A DNA stretch of 64,000 nt. Source: an uncultured Prevotellaceae bacterium. GTDB taxonomy: Bacteria; Bacteroidota; Bacteroidia; Bacteroidales; Bacteroidaceae. Positions 1 through 8,455 of the stretch are shown piece after piece. A program made the position numbers and the translations under genes. Each line of letters opens with the position of its first letter. The stretch's first letter is position 1. The DNA lies in NCBI GenBank assembly GCA_900314715.1, contig OMWI01000015.1, positions 1-64,000 on the forward strand, written 5' to 3'. The notes beneath the pieces were generated by a model. That model was not told the DNA's origin. It worked only from the letters and a program-made list of their open reading frames with translations, and searched no databases.

Positions 1-86
1 AATCAGAACAGGTAAACGCTTTTAGTGAGATAGTAATTATAGTAATAACCAGTTAAGTTTAACTCTCCAAAAAGTGACAACCTTTT

Positions 87-326
87 TCAGTTAAGGTCAT
101 AGATGCAAATAGCGTCTTTGTTTTCTTGCTTAATTCGATTAAAAGCATGTTTGATTAACCCTGTTTTCCCTATTTTTCGTGGTGAAACAAGCGTAATATT
201 TCGCCCATTTTGAAGATGAGAGATGATTTTTTCCGTCTCTTCTGTTCGGTCGCAGAAATAATCTGGTCCTTCATAACCCTCATAAATAAAGGGATTCTTG
301 GGTTGATAAGACTTTTTCTTTGCCAT
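87..326 (-). pseudogene. N-terminal fragment of an AAA-type ATPase
   Basis: The 79 residues match the start of the Bacteroidetes AAA ATPases that begin NPF...F.DR..E and carry an SPR..GKT P-loop. Here NPFIYEGYEGPDYFCDR is followed by a P-loop-like VSPRKIGKTGL at about residues 47-57. The family is usually several hundred residues, so most of the ATPase and C-terminal nuclease-like region is missing. The frame ends at a TGA just after residue 79, and I see no continuation of the protein in any frame down to base 1. A promoter motif lies upstream on the same strand, so the fragment may still be transcribed. Best read as a decayed gene. A second truncated family member lies at 13229. Confidence 0.7.
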
Positions 327-379
327 AATTCATTTTACTTTTAGCGTTTCACTTTTGGTGTAACACCTTTTGTGCAATG

Positions 380-410
380 CAAAGTTAGTGATTTCTTTTT
401 AATTGCCAAA
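380..410 (-). promoter_or_regulatory. Bacteroidetes-type promoter for the ATPase fragment
   Basis: Read on the minus strand there is TTTG (407-410), 19 bp of spacer and TAACTTTG (380-387). This fits the Bacteroidetes sigma-ABfr consensus TTTG-N19-TAnnTTTG and sits about 55 bp before the fragment's ATG. Confidence 0.6.
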
Positions 411-527
411 CAAATTCATCCTTTTTTTGTCTATCATTTTATTCAGCAATACATTGAAAATAGATTGGTCGTTCTCAAAATATCAAAATTAATCCATGTT
501 CAGTAATTAGGTTTGGAAAATAATTGT

Positions 528-535
528 TACATTTG
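528..535 (+). promoter_or_regulatory. Candidate -7 box for the BRO-N gene
   Basis: TACATTTG matches TAnnTTTG and lies 50 bp before the ATG of the next gene. No well-spaced -33 box was seen, so this is tentative. The rest of the 327-585 gap is AT-rich and shows nothing else. Confidence 0.4.
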
Positions 536-585
536 CACATCGTAAGAAAATAGCCCAAGCGTTAACCAATTAATCATAATGAAAA

Positions 586-1428
586 ATGACAAAGAAAGAA
601 GCAATTCAATTATTTGAAGAGAAAAAAGTCCGTACAGTGTGGGACGATGAACAGGAGGAATGGTATTTCTCAATAGTGGATGTCTGTGGTGTACTTACTG
701 ACAGTCCCAACCCTCGTAACTATTGGAAGGTGTTAAAACATCGACTACTAAAAGAGGGAAATCAAACGGTTACAAATTGTAACCAGTTGAAACTCCGTGC
801 AGATGACGGTAAAATGCGAATGACGGATGTCGCTGATACAGAACAGCTTTTCCGACTAATCCAATCAATCCCTTCACCTAAGGCAGAGCCTTTCAAACTA
901 TGGATGGCTCAAGTAGCAAGTCAACGAATCGACCAGATGCAAGACCCAGAAAAGAGCATCGACCAAGCTATTGTTGATTACAAGCGTTTAGGCTATAGTG
1001 ATGCGTGGATTAATCAACGTATCAAGAGTATAGAGGTGCGTAAGGAATTGACGGATGAATGGAAACGCACAGGTGTACATGAAGGAATGGAATATGCTTC
1101 ACTTACAGACATCATAACTCGTGAGTGGAGCGGTTTTTCTACCAAGGAGTATAAACATCATAAGGGATTGAAAAAGGAAAACCTGCGCGATAACATGACT
1201 AACCTCGAAATTGCCCTTAATATTCTTGCCGAAGCTTCAACCACAGAAATCTCTAAGCAATGTGACCCTAAAGGTTTCCAGCAACAAACCAGAGTAGCTA
1301 AAGAAGGAGGGAGTGTTGCCAAGGTTGCTCGTAATCAACTGGAAAGCAAATTAGGTCGCTCCATCATATCCAAATCCAAGGCCAGCGACTTCCTACTACC
1401 TGATACAACGGAAAATGAAATAAAGTAA
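586..1428 (+). CDS. BRO-N / DinD-like protein
   Basis: 280 residues. Residues 1-115 look like the BRO-N fold of phage antirepressors: a short beta region (VRTVWDDEQEEWYFSIVDVCGVL), then NPRNYWKVLKHRL and a helical LFRLIQSIPSPKAEPFKLWMAQVA. The C-terminal half (TDIITREWSGFSTKEYKHHKGLKKENLRDNMTNLEIALNILAEA) resembles E. coli DinD and related damage-inducible proteins. BRO-N domains bind DNA and are common on phages and genomic islands. The real role here is unknown. It stands alone with its own candidate promoter, among accessory genes. A second BRO-N/DinD-like domain occurs in the fusion gene at 11642. Confidence 0.7.
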   Translation: MTKKEAIQLFEEKKVRTVWDDEQEEWYFSIVDVCGVLTDSPNPRNYWKVLKHRLLKEGNQTVTNCNQLKLRADDGKMRMTDVADTEQLFRLIQSIPSPKAEPFKLWMAQVASQRIDQMQDPEKSIDQAIVDYKRLGYSDAWINQRIKSIEVRKELTDEWKRTGVHEGMEYASLTDIITREWSGFSTKEYKHHKGLKKENLRDNMTNLEIALNILAEASTTEISKQCDPKGFQQQTRVAKEGGSVAKVARNQLESKLGRSIISKSKASDFLLPDTTENEIK

Positions 1429-1627
1429 TTGCCAAATAATAATATTCTTTTTTCAATTGATGACCATCCAAATTTATGTTTGGAAAAATAGTGGTTGAAT
1501 AAACGATAACTTGTAGTTACTGGATGAAGACTGTATCAAGCAATATCTGTTGGAGATAATAATGGAACTATGAATGGCAGATAGGAGAACTATCCCATGA
1601 TTCTAATGGTTGAAAGAAAAAAAATGC

Positions 1628-1635
1628 TATCTTTG
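1628..1635 (+). promoter_or_regulatory. -7 box for the nuclease-fold gene
   Basis: TATCTTTG fits TAnnTTTG and lies 27 bp before the ATG at 1662, giving a leader of about 20 nt. The rest of the 1429-1661 gap holds no recognisable gene. Confidence 0.5.
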
Positions 1636-1661
1636 CAGGAAGTGATAATATATTGATAATA

Positions 1662-2282
1662 ATGGAGCAAAAGACAAAACATCAGTTGGGCAAAGAACAT
1701 ACTACAGAGAAACCAAAGTTGTTATATGGAAATGAGCCTTTTAAGTATGATGGTATAGATTTAGGATTTAATGTCATGAATTATTGGCGTTTTCAATTCT
1801 CTAATCTAATTGATAATCTTGGTTTCGTTGCAGAATTTTTGATAGCTCAAGCACTAGGAAAAGAAGAGCCCGACAATTGTAATGGATGGACTATCTATGA
1901 TTTGATATATAAAGGAAAGAGGATTGAAGTAAAAGCAACTTCTTATTGGCAGTCATGGAAAAAGAGTCATATAATCTCTGAGCAACGTAATTTTAGTATT
2001 AGAAAGACTTATGTGGATTATCAAAATAACAAGTCTGAGAAGGCTCGTCAAAATGATATTTACATATTCTGTCTTGATAAAGGAAAGGACGAATTGTCTT
2101 CAAATCCCTTGAATCTTGAGAATTGGGAATTCTATGTCGTTCCTACCAAGGTTATCAACGAATTGTTTGATAATCAAAAGGTACTCAGTCTGAAAAAACT
2201 AAAGAATATTGAAAGATATGGTAAGGAACTGACTTATGAGCAAATTAAAGAAAAGGTAGATAACATAATTGACAATCTATAA
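1662..2282 (+). CDS. Putative PD-(D/E)XK nuclease-fold protein
   Basis: 206 residues from ATG 1662. The open frame extends to a TTG at 1653, but the ATG is the better start. The pattern GFVAEFLIAQALG ... GWTIYDLIYKGKRIEVKATSYWQSW fits the restriction-endonuclease fold: a conserved Glu in the first helix, Asp in YDL, then the E-x-K pair in IEVKA. Such proteins occur as solitary restriction enzymes or defence-related hypotheticals. No methylase or helicase partner is present, so substrate and role are unknown. A 55-residue protein follows 11 bp downstream and is probably co-transcribed. Confidence 0.5.
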   Translation: MEQKTKHQLGKEHTTEKPKLLYGNEPFKYDGIDLGFNVMNYWRFQFSNLIDNLGFVAEFLIAQALGKEEPDNCNGWTIYDLIYKGKRIEVKATSYWQSWKKSHIISEQRNFSIRKTYVDYQNNKSEKARQNDIYIFCLDKGKDELSSNPLNLENWEFYVVPTKVINELFDNQKVLSLKKLKNIERYGKELTYEQIKEKVDNIIDNL

Positions 2283-2293
2283 ATAACACAAAT

Positions 2294-2461
2294 ATGGCGA
2301 AGTTCGAAGTTAGATGTCACGAGTGGGGTGATGATAGTGACTACCACTGGGAATACTATAATAGCAGGGAAGAAGCTCAGAGGGCTATAGACAATTACTA
2401 TAAGCCTCATCCAGACACATGCCTTTATGAAGATCTGTACATAGTGGAAGTGAAGGACTGA
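2294..2461 (+). CDS. Small hypothetical acidic protein (55 aa)
   Basis: A 55-codon open frame starts at ATG 2294, 11 bp after the nuclease-fold gene. The predicted protein starts MAKFEVRCHEWGDDSDYHW and ends LYIVEVKD. It is rich in Tyr, Trp, Asp and Glu. The central NSREEAQRAIDNYY segment would form a helix. The composition looks like a real soluble protein. The spacing suggests co-expression with the upstream gene, perhaps as a partner, but no family is recognised. Confidence 0.5.
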   Translation: MAKFEVRCHEWGDDSDYHWEYYNSREEAQRAIDNYYKPHPDTCLYEDLYIVEVKD

Positions 2462-2584
2462 GCACGAAGCAGGCTCTGTTGTAGACACTGAGATACACAC
2501 AACTTGAGATGTGTGTAGAAAACATCTTATTTAGAAATGACGTAGTTCATACGATTTAGATTTATAGAAATAGTTGTCTTTTCG

Positions 2585-2928
2585 CAAGACCTCCCGTATT
2601 TTTAGATAAAGTATTGTTTGTCAATGATTTGAGTTTTTTAAGACCTCATGTAAGACCTCATGTTGAGACTTGGGAATAATCGTCAAAATCGGATGGGTAA
2701 TGGAAGAAAATGGAGGATGATAGAGGAAGCGGAGCTTTCGAAAATTCAAATGATAGGAATTGAATTGGGATTGATTGAGCATCTGTTTGACATGAGGTCT
2801 TAGGTGAGGTGTTACATGAGGTGTTACATGAGGTGTTACATGAGGTGTTAGGTGAGGTCTTACATGAGGTCTTGATTATATTAAACTATTGATAATAAGT
2901 GAATTGGCTAAAAATACGGGAGGTCTTG
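2585..2928. repeat. Nested palindromic element A
   Basis: A 344-bp element. Its ends are a perfect 21-bp inverted repeat: CAAGACCTCCCGTATTTTTA plus G at 2585-2605, and its reverse complement at 2908-2928. Inside, about 35-45 bp from each end, are tandem arrays of a roughly 12-bp word: AAGACCTCATGT twice on the left (about 2640-2663), and its complement ACATGAGGTSTT about seven times on the right (about 2789-2875). A loop of about 125 bp separates the arms. No coding potential is apparent. The same architecture recurs at 13315, 25954 and 43892. It sits between convergent genes. Confidence 0.85.
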
Positions 2929-3025
2929 AGGAGTTTTGTGAAATTCTCGGTTTTTGGCATTTTATGAGCCAATAATTTTAGGGCAATAGGAAGCGGGTAA
3001 CTATTCCGTAAGTAGGTAACTAAAA

Positions 3026-3107
3026 AACACTTAACTGTTTTGAAAGTTTTGGTTAAGTGTTTCTATAGTTATGCTTAACTGTTTTGAGAGTTTTAGTTAA
3101 GTGTTAC
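3026..3107. repeat. Two tandem hairpins with AACACTTAAC stems
   Basis: The sequence AACACTTAAC, a 16-nt loop and GTTAAGTGTT is followed 12 bp later by a near copy (CTTAACTGTTTTGAGAG... TTAAGTG). Each copy can form a hairpin of about 7-10 bp. They may act as terminators between the convergent gene ends, but no clear T-run follows. Confidence 0.5.
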
Positions 3108-3126
3108 TCGGAGTTGACATTTTCAA

Positions 3127-3267
3127 CTCAGCACCCCTCCTTTACCACGAACAAAAATCTTCAAAAATCTAACAAAAATGATGATTCTGTACAGATTCCA
3201 GTACAGTTTTTCGTAAGATTATTGATGATTTTTGAAGATTTTTGTCTTCATGCCATGAGGTGCTGAG
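3127..3267. repeat. Nested inverted repeat E
   Basis: An outer pair CTCAGCACC (3127-3135) and GGTGCTGAG (3259-3267) surrounds a perfect 19-bp inverted pair: ACAAAAATCTTCAAAAATC at 3151-3169 and its complement at 3227-3245. The centre holds two TGTACAG/GTACAG words. A short plus-strand open frame across this region is judged non-coding because the frame is dictated by the repeats. Confidence 0.6.
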
Positions 3268-3328
3268 CTGTTACGCCTATTCAATGATATGCAAAAAATG
3301 CCTCCTGTATTCTTCTAATCCTCTTTGT

Positions 3329-3410
3329 AAATATATGATTTAGGTGAGCTAAACATATCGTTTGGCCCACCTAAACATGGTATTTACTTCACCTAAATAT
3401 GGTGTTTTAT
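3329..3410. repeat. 22-bp periodic array R1 (4 units)
   Basis: Four 16-bp units at exact 22-bp steps, starting at 3329, 3351, 3373 and 3395: AAATATATGATTTAGG, AAACATATCGTTTGGC, AAACATGGTATTTACT, AAATATGGTGTTTTAT. They are separated by TGAGCT, CCACCT and TCACCT. The last unit overlaps the stop codon of the DUF4831 gene. Same family as the arrays at 9790, 13488, 26320, 36317, 44380 and 61167. Confidence 0.85.
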
Positions 3411-4449
3411 TGAAGATTCTCTTCCTTGATGCTTTCCAAGGCGCCAGTAATGGGATTCAAGGTTAGTCTTACCGTTTGCTTACGACCGAAGAGAGCGCCG
3501 CTGAGGTTTTCTATAGTACCTAATTGTCCTACGTAAAGCGTGTGCGAACTGATAGGTTTCTCTTGTTGGAAGAGCGTAGCCTTGATTTTGGCGGGCATGT
3601 TCACCCTCAGTCCAATATCGTCTTTGTCCTTCTTGCCAACTTCAGGTGCTGCCTCATTCTTTTGTTCTACCTCGATAGAGATATAGAAAGGCGCACCTCC
3701 TAAGTCGTCTGCGTCAGTAAAGCCCAATCGTTTAGAGAAACGGAAAAACAATTCCTTTTCTACCTCTTTCGTAGGAACGTAAGTCATGATGACCTCTGTC
3801 GTGTCTTTGATGGTAACTCCCTCGAATGCCTGTCGTAATGCACGTTCCTGCGTGTTTAGTCCTTGCATCATGATACGCAATTGTTCTCCGTCCTTAGGCA
3901 TGAATTCCGCTTGTCCGCGCGACAACATATTACGGCTCTCGCGAATGTCGTAAATCTCTTGTGCGGTCAGTTCTGCCATCTTAGCCATGCTTCCAGCTGT
4001 GAGAATGTCCTCGTTCATGAAGTCCTTTGCATTCAATCGCGGTGCCTTTGGAGCAGGTATAAACATCTTGTGTTGCGCAATCTTCTTCGGTTGGTCGTTG
4101 ATGGCAAGCAACAAACCATTATCGGAGAGATGCACTTCACCCACGGAATACTTCTTATCCATCGTCAACGTGAAATGCTTCGCCGTGTCTGGCACTCCTA
4201 CGGGAGCCATTTGCATGTCGATGATGCGATATTCCACGAACGGACGTTGTGCAACATCGTTCTTTTTCATGTATCTTTCAGCATACATGGAGAGTTGTCC
4301 AGGCTCGTAAGAAGTCTTTTCTACGAGGAACGTGAATTGGATTTCGGTCTTGGGAAGGTAATACGACATTCCCTCGAAGGGCAACTGAGCATGTGCGGAA
4401 AGTGTTGCAAGCAACAAGAGGCAACATGCGCTAACGAATTTTTTCATGC
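3407..4449 (-). CDS. DUF4831 family exported protein
   Basis: The ATG at 4449 gives a 346-residue protein starting MKKFVSACCLLLLATLSAHAQ, a clear Sec signal peptide. The frame extends to a TTG at 4456, which is less likely. The body (YYLPKTEIQFTFLVEKTSYEPGQLSMYAERYM ... LTAQEIYDIRESR ... EVIMTYVPTKEVEKELFFRFS) has the layout of DUF4831 proteins, a Bacteroidetes family of unknown function expected in the periplasm or outer membrane. It starts 3 bp after the nnr stop codon, so the two are almost certainly co-transcribed. Confidence 0.75.
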
Positions 4450-4452
4450 GAT

Positions 4453-5976
4453 TCAATCTTCTAATTGTTTAAAGGCTTTGGGCAGATAGTTGATGATGTC
4501 GCTGGCGATAAGGCTTTCCTTGCCCAAGTCGCGTGCGGCGAGGTCGCCAGCCAATCCATGAAGATACATACCCAATATACAAGCATCACCTTGTTTATAT
4601 CCACGCGCGCATAGACCCGTGATGATGCCCGTAAGAACGTCGCCACTTCCTGCCGTTGCCATTCCCGAGTTGCCGGTCTGGTTAAAGAACACGCGTCCGT
4701 CGGGCATACAAAGGGCAGAATAATGGTCTTTCAAGAGGATATAAGCACGGATATGTTGTGCTAACTCACGAGCTTTCGACAGGCGTTCATAACATCCGTC
4801 GCTCGTTCCAGCCCCACCAGCCAAGCGATCAAGTTCCTTGGGATGAGGAGTCATAATCAAGTCTTTCGGCAACTGTTGCATCCAAGCACGATGATTGGCA
4901 AGGATGTTCAAGGCGTCAGCATCCAATACGGTAGGACATTGCGTACGACGAATCTGCGCAATCAATGCAATGGCCGTATTCTCGTGAATGCCGATGCCAG
5001 GACCGATACCCACCGCATCGAAATCACTGGTATCTACTGCCTCAGAGAAATACACCTCCTCACGGTCGATTTGCAATACGGCTTCAGGAACCGACATCTG
5101 CATGATTTCGTAATTCCTTCTGGGCGTGTGAACGGCCACTTTGCCTGCGCCAGCGCGCAAGCAGGCACGAGTGGTAAGCACGGCTGCACCAGCCATACCA
5201 TAACTACCCGCAATCACCAATGCCGTTCCCATTTGTCCTTTGTGAACGAAGTCGCCACGAGGAATAAGGAGTTTCCTGACATCTTGCTCCTCCACGATGG
5301 TGAAAGGCGTCTTGGTGTTTTGAATAAACTCTTGCGAAAGGCGAATATCCAACACGCGCAATCTGCCAATGTATTGTTGATTGTCGGTCAACATCATCGA
5401 CAACTTACGCAACTGTAGTGTTAGGGTGAGGTCGGCCTTGATGATATTGACGTTGATGTTGTACGTGTTATCTTCCGTCATCAATCCCGAAGGCACGTCG
5501 ATACTCACCACCTTGCAAGGAGATTGGTTGATGTACTTCACCAATGAGGCAAAGCCACCGCTGAGAGGCTTGTTCAATCCCGTACCAAACAATCCGTCAA
5601 CCACCAAGGTAGAAGCGTCCAACTTGGGAGGGTCGAAATCGAGTGTGATTTCATTGAAATCCTTCAGTTTCTTTGTGTCGGTGAGCCTCTTCTTGTTGGC
5701 TGCACAGTCTTCGGATAGTTGGTTGTGGATATTGAAGAGATATACGGAAACCTTATAGTTCAGTTCCGCTAACATTCTTGCAACAGCCAATGCATCGCCG
5801 CCATTGTTGCCAGGACCGGCAAATACCACGACAGGCGTGCTGGCATCCCATTCTTCCGTGATGGCATGGGTTAGCGCTTTGGCTGCACGTTCCATGAGAT
5901 CTATCGAACGGATAGACTCTTTTTGGATAGTATATTTGTCAAGCTCATGAATCTGAGCACTCGTAAAAATTTTCAT
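4453..5976 (-). CDS. nnr: Bifunctional NAD(P)HX epimerase/dehydratase
   Basis: The protein repairs damaged NADH/NADPH. The N-terminal YjeF_N domain (about residues 1-215; FAGPGNNGGDALAVARML, VDGLFGTGL, SIDVPSGL) epimerises hydrated NAD(P)H. The C-terminal ribokinase-like domain (about 230-505; HKGQMGTALVIAGSYGMAGAAVLTTRA, NQTGNSGMATAGSGDVLTG) is the ADP/ATP-dependent dehydratase. Both signature loops are intact. Start chosen at ATG 5976 (MKIFTSAQIHELD). TACTTTTG (5984-5991, minus) lies 8 bp upstream, so the leader would be very short and the longer open frame cannot be the start. DUF4831 follows directly. Confidence 0.92.
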   Translation of the reverse strand: MKIFTSAQIHELDKYTIQKESIRSIDLMERAAKALTHAITEEWDASTPVVVFAGPGNNGGDALAVARMLAELNYKVSVYLFNIHNQLSEDCAANKKRLTDTKKLKDFNEITLDFDPPKLDASTLVVDGLFGTGLNKPLSGGFASLVKYINQSPCKVVSIDVPSGLMTEDNTYNINVNIIKADLTLTLQLRKLSMMLTDNQQYIGRLRVLDIRLSQEFIQNTKTPFTIVEEQDVRKLLIPRGDFVHKGQMGTALVIAGSYGMAGAAVLTTRACLRAGAGKVAVHTPRRNYEIMQMSVPEAVLQIDREEVYFSEAVDTSDFDAVGIGPGIGIHENTAIALIAQIRRTQCPTVLDADALNILANHRAWMQQLPKDLIMTPHPKELDRLAGGAGTSDGCYERLSKARELAQHIRAYILLKDHYSALCMPDGRVFFNQTGNSGMATAGSGDVLTGIITGLCARGYKQGDACILGMYLHGLAGDLAARDLGKESLIASDIINYLPKAFKQLED

Positions 5977-6128
5977 ACAAGTGCAAAAGTACAAAAAATA
6001 TGTAAATCTATGTCTATCTTATACGGATTTTTTGAAAAACTTTCCGTATATTTGCATAAATTGAAGATTTCCTTGTCATAAAGCGAACTCGTTTTTGTAG
6101 TTTCGCAAAAAAGTATTTTCTTTGCATC

Positions 6129-7013
6129 GTGAATGAGACAAAACCCATATTGACGGTTACGGGAAGCGACTCAACGAGTGGCTCAGGCGTACAAGCAGAC
6201 ATCAAGACGATTTCCGCATTGGGAGGATATGCGGTGTCTGCCATTACGTCGATAACGGTGCAAACGTCGTTGGGTATCCAAGAGTTTCACGACTTGCCTG
6301 CCAATATCGTGGAAGGACAGATTGAGGCAGCAATGAACGATGCAGAACCCGACGTGGTGAAGATTGGAATGATAAGGAGCGTTGACGTGTTGGACGTGAT
6401 TGTTCGCGCGTTGGAGAAGTATAAGCCTAAGCACGTTATCTTCGACCCCGTATTTCAGTCGAGTAGTGGCGACGCGTTGATTCCCGTTAACGTGGCGCGA
6501 GAGATAACTGATAGATTGCTTCCCCTTTGTACGCTCGTCGTACAATTAGACCCTATGCCGATGCATGGTCTTGCCAATCGCTATTCGAGTGCCGTTGCGG
6601 TCTTCCTGAATAGGGGAGAGAGCGAGCAAAAAGCCTTGCAATTAGCCAAGGAATACGTGAATGCGCAAGTGGTGAAAGCAGAGGGTTGGCAAGGACGAAG
6701 CAGTAAGTTGTACAATGACTTCATCGACGCGCTTGAGCAACACGTAAGGACGAATAGCGACGTACATTATTATGCCAATAGATTGAATGTGAGTTCGAGA
6801 TACTTGGCACAAGTGACGAAGCGCATTAGCGGTAAGGCTCCCAAAACCATCATTGACGATCGATTGATACAAGAAATAGAGTTGCAACTCCATACTACGG
6901 ATAAAACCGTGCAAGAGATAGCCTACAGCTGTGGCTTCTCTTCGCAAGCACATTTTACCAAGTTCTTCAAGAAGATGAAGAACATAAGTCCTACAAAATT
7001 CAGAAAGTTATGA
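6129..7013 (+). CDS. Degenerate ThiD/PdxK-like kinase fused to an AraC-type HTH
   Basis: 294 residues, GTG start. Residues 5-140 resemble HMP-P/pyridoxine kinases (ThiD/PdxK): [50 protein letters not shown]. The chain then skips roughly 75-80 residues compared with ThiD. It resumes at [33 protein letters not shown], aligned with the usual HGTGCTLSSAIA segment, and the GTGC catalytic loop is lost. Residues about 211-293 are an AraC DNA-binding domain with two helix-turn-helices ([39 protein letters not shown]). The stop overlaps the pdxS start by 4 bp. Inference: a ligand-sensing regulator of the PLP synthase operon, not an active kinase. TATATTTG at 6047-6054 may be its -7 box. Confidence 0.8.
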   Translation: MNETKPILTVTGSDSTSGSGVQADIKTISALGGYAVSAITSITVQTSLGIQEFHDLPANIVEGQIEAAMNDAEPDVVKIGMIRSVDVLDVIVRALEKYKPKHVIFDPVFQSSSGDALIPVNVAREITDRLLPLCTLVVQLDPMPMHGLANRYSSAVAVFLNRGESEQKALQLAKEYVNAQVVKAEGWQGRSSKLYNDFIDALEQHVRTNSDVHYYANRLNVSSRYLAQVTKRISGKAPKTIIDDRLIQEIELQLHTTDKTVQEIAYSCGFSSQAHFTKFFKKMKNISPTKFRKL

Positions 7014-7885
7014 AACAAGACAGACAAACATTGAACCGCAATTTGGCGCAAATGCTAAAGGGCGGAGTGATTATGGACGTGACAACACCCGAACAGGCTC
7101 GAATAGCCGAACAAGCAGGTGCATGTGCAGTAATGGCGTTGGAAAGAATACCTGCCGACATACGAGCTGCAGGTGGCGTGTCGCGCATGAGCGACCCGAA
7201 GATGATTAAGGGTATTCAGGAAGCGGTGACAATACCCGTTATGGCTAAGTGTCGCATCGGTCATATTGCCGAGGCACAAATGTTGCAAGCCATAGAGATT
7301 GATTATATAGACGAGAGCGAAGTGTTGAGTCCTGCCGATAACATCTATCATATCGACAAGACGAAGTTTGACGTTCCCTTTGTTTGCGGAGCCAAGAATT
7401 TAGGCGAGGCATTGAGAAGGATAGCCGAAGGTGCTACGATGATAAGAACGAAAGGCGAACCAGGTACGGGCGATGTTGTTCAGGCGGTTAGTCACATGCG
7501 ATTGATGCAGAGTGAGATTCGACGTTTGGTTTCCATGTCGGAAGACGAACTATATGAAGCCGCCAAACAATTGCAAGCTCCATACGAGTTGGTGAAATAT
7601 GTTCATGAGAACGGAAAACTACCTGTCGTGAATTTCGCGGCAGGTGGTGTGGCCACTCCTGCAGATGCTGCCTTGATGATGCAACTCGGTGCTGAAGGTG
7701 TTTTCGTTGGTAGTGGTATCTTCAAGAGTGGTAATCCAGCCAAGCGAGCAGCAGCTATCGTGAAGGCCGTTACCAATTATAACGACCCCAAAGTATTGGC
7801 TGAGTTGAGTGAAGACTTAGGCGAGGCGATGGTAGGCATCAACGAACAAGAAATAGAATTGTTGATGGCAGAAAGGGGAAAATAA
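7010..7885 (+). CDS. pdxS: Pyridoxal 5'-phosphate synthase subunit PdxS
   Basis: 291 residues, normal length. The synthase condenses ribose 5-phosphate, glyceraldehyde 3-phosphate and ammonia into PLP (DXP-independent pathway). Family marks include [42 protein letters not shown], the Schiff-base lysine in MAKCRIGH (about residue 79), the phosphate loop region RTKGEPGTG, and [33 protein letters not shown]. It overlaps the AraC-fusion gene by 4 bp and precedes pdxT by 21 bp, so it is translated from one operon mRNA. Very confident. Confidence 0.97.
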   Translation: MKQDRQTLNRNLAQMLKGGVIMDVTTPEQARIAEQAGACAVMALERIPADIRAAGGVSRMSDPKMIKGIQEAVTIPVMAKCRIGHIAEAQMLQAIEIDYIDESEVLSPADNIYHIDKTKFDVPFVCGAKNLGEALRRIAEGATMIRTKGEPGTGDVVQAVSHMRLMQSEIRRLVSMSEDELYEAAKQLQAPYELVKYVHENGKLPVVNFAAGGVATPADAALMMQLGAEGVFVGSGIFKSGNPAKRAAAIVKAVTNYNDPKVLAELSEDLGEAMVGINEQEIELLMAERGK

Positions 7886-7906
7886 TAACGAAGAAGGAAG
7901 ACGACC

Positions 7907-8455
7907 ATGAAGAAGACAATAGCCATATTGGCTTTGCAAGGGGCTTTCGCAGAACATGAACAGATGTTCAGAAGCTTGGGCGTGGAGACTTTCGAGGTGA
8001 GAAAACTATCGGATTGGAATCGACCGAAGGATGGACTGGTAATTCCAGGAGGAGAATCTACCGTGCAAGGGAAATTGTTGCATGAACTCGGATTGTTCGA
8101 ACCCATTCGACAAGCCATCAACGACGGACTTCCCGTATTTGGTACGTGTGCGGGATTGATACTTTTATCGGATGTTTGGTTGGGTACAATGGACATTGAC
8201 GTGCGTCGTAATGCATACGGAAGACAATTGGGAAGTTTCTATACAGAACATTCCATGAAGGGAGTGGGGGAGAAAATCCCCATGACCTTCATCCGTGCAC
8301 CATATATAAATAATGTATTGTCGGAGCAATGCGAAGTGCTTGCCGAGGTAGATGGTCGCATCGTGGCTGCACGACAAGGAAACCAACTGGTAACGGCATT
8401 TCATCCAGAATTGAATCACGATACACGCGTGCATCAATATTTCTTGCAACAATGA
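7907..8455 (+). CDS. pdxT: PLP synthase glutaminase subunit PdxT
   Basis: 182 residues. Class I glutaminase that feeds ammonia to PdxS. Motifs: IPGGEST, the nucleophile Cys in FGTCAGLIL, and the catalytic His-x-Glu in AFHPELNHD near the C-terminus. The chain is slightly short of the common 185-200 residues but complete. Its TGA overlaps the ATG of the MATE gene. Confidence 0.96.
   Translation: MKKTIAILALQGAFAEHEQMFRSLGVETFEVRKLSDWNRPKDGLVIPGGESTVQGKLLHELGLFEPIRQAINDGLPVFGTCAGLILLSDVWLGTMDIDVRRNAYGRQLGSFYTEHSMKGVGEKIPMTFIRAPYINNVLSEQCEVLAEVDGRIVAARQGNQLVTAFHPELNHDTRVHQYFLQQ

Noticed and set aside
3084..3266. 60-residue plus-strand open frame
   Set aside because: It runs through hairpin E and its codons are dictated by the inverted repeats; no start signal or recognisable protein.
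3863..4489. 208-residue open frame opposite the DUF4831 gene
   Set aside because: Antisense shadow of a clear signal-peptide protein; composition rich in His, Cys and Arg as usual for shadows.
5977..6128. TPP or other riboswitch before the kinase-AraC gene
   Set aside because: No THI-box blocks (such as CTGAGA with ACCTGA) occur in this 150-bp region.
6183..6545. Minus-strand open frame opposite the kinase-AraC fusion
   Set aside because: Antisense shadow; the plus-strand frame has clear ThiD-like and AraC motifs.
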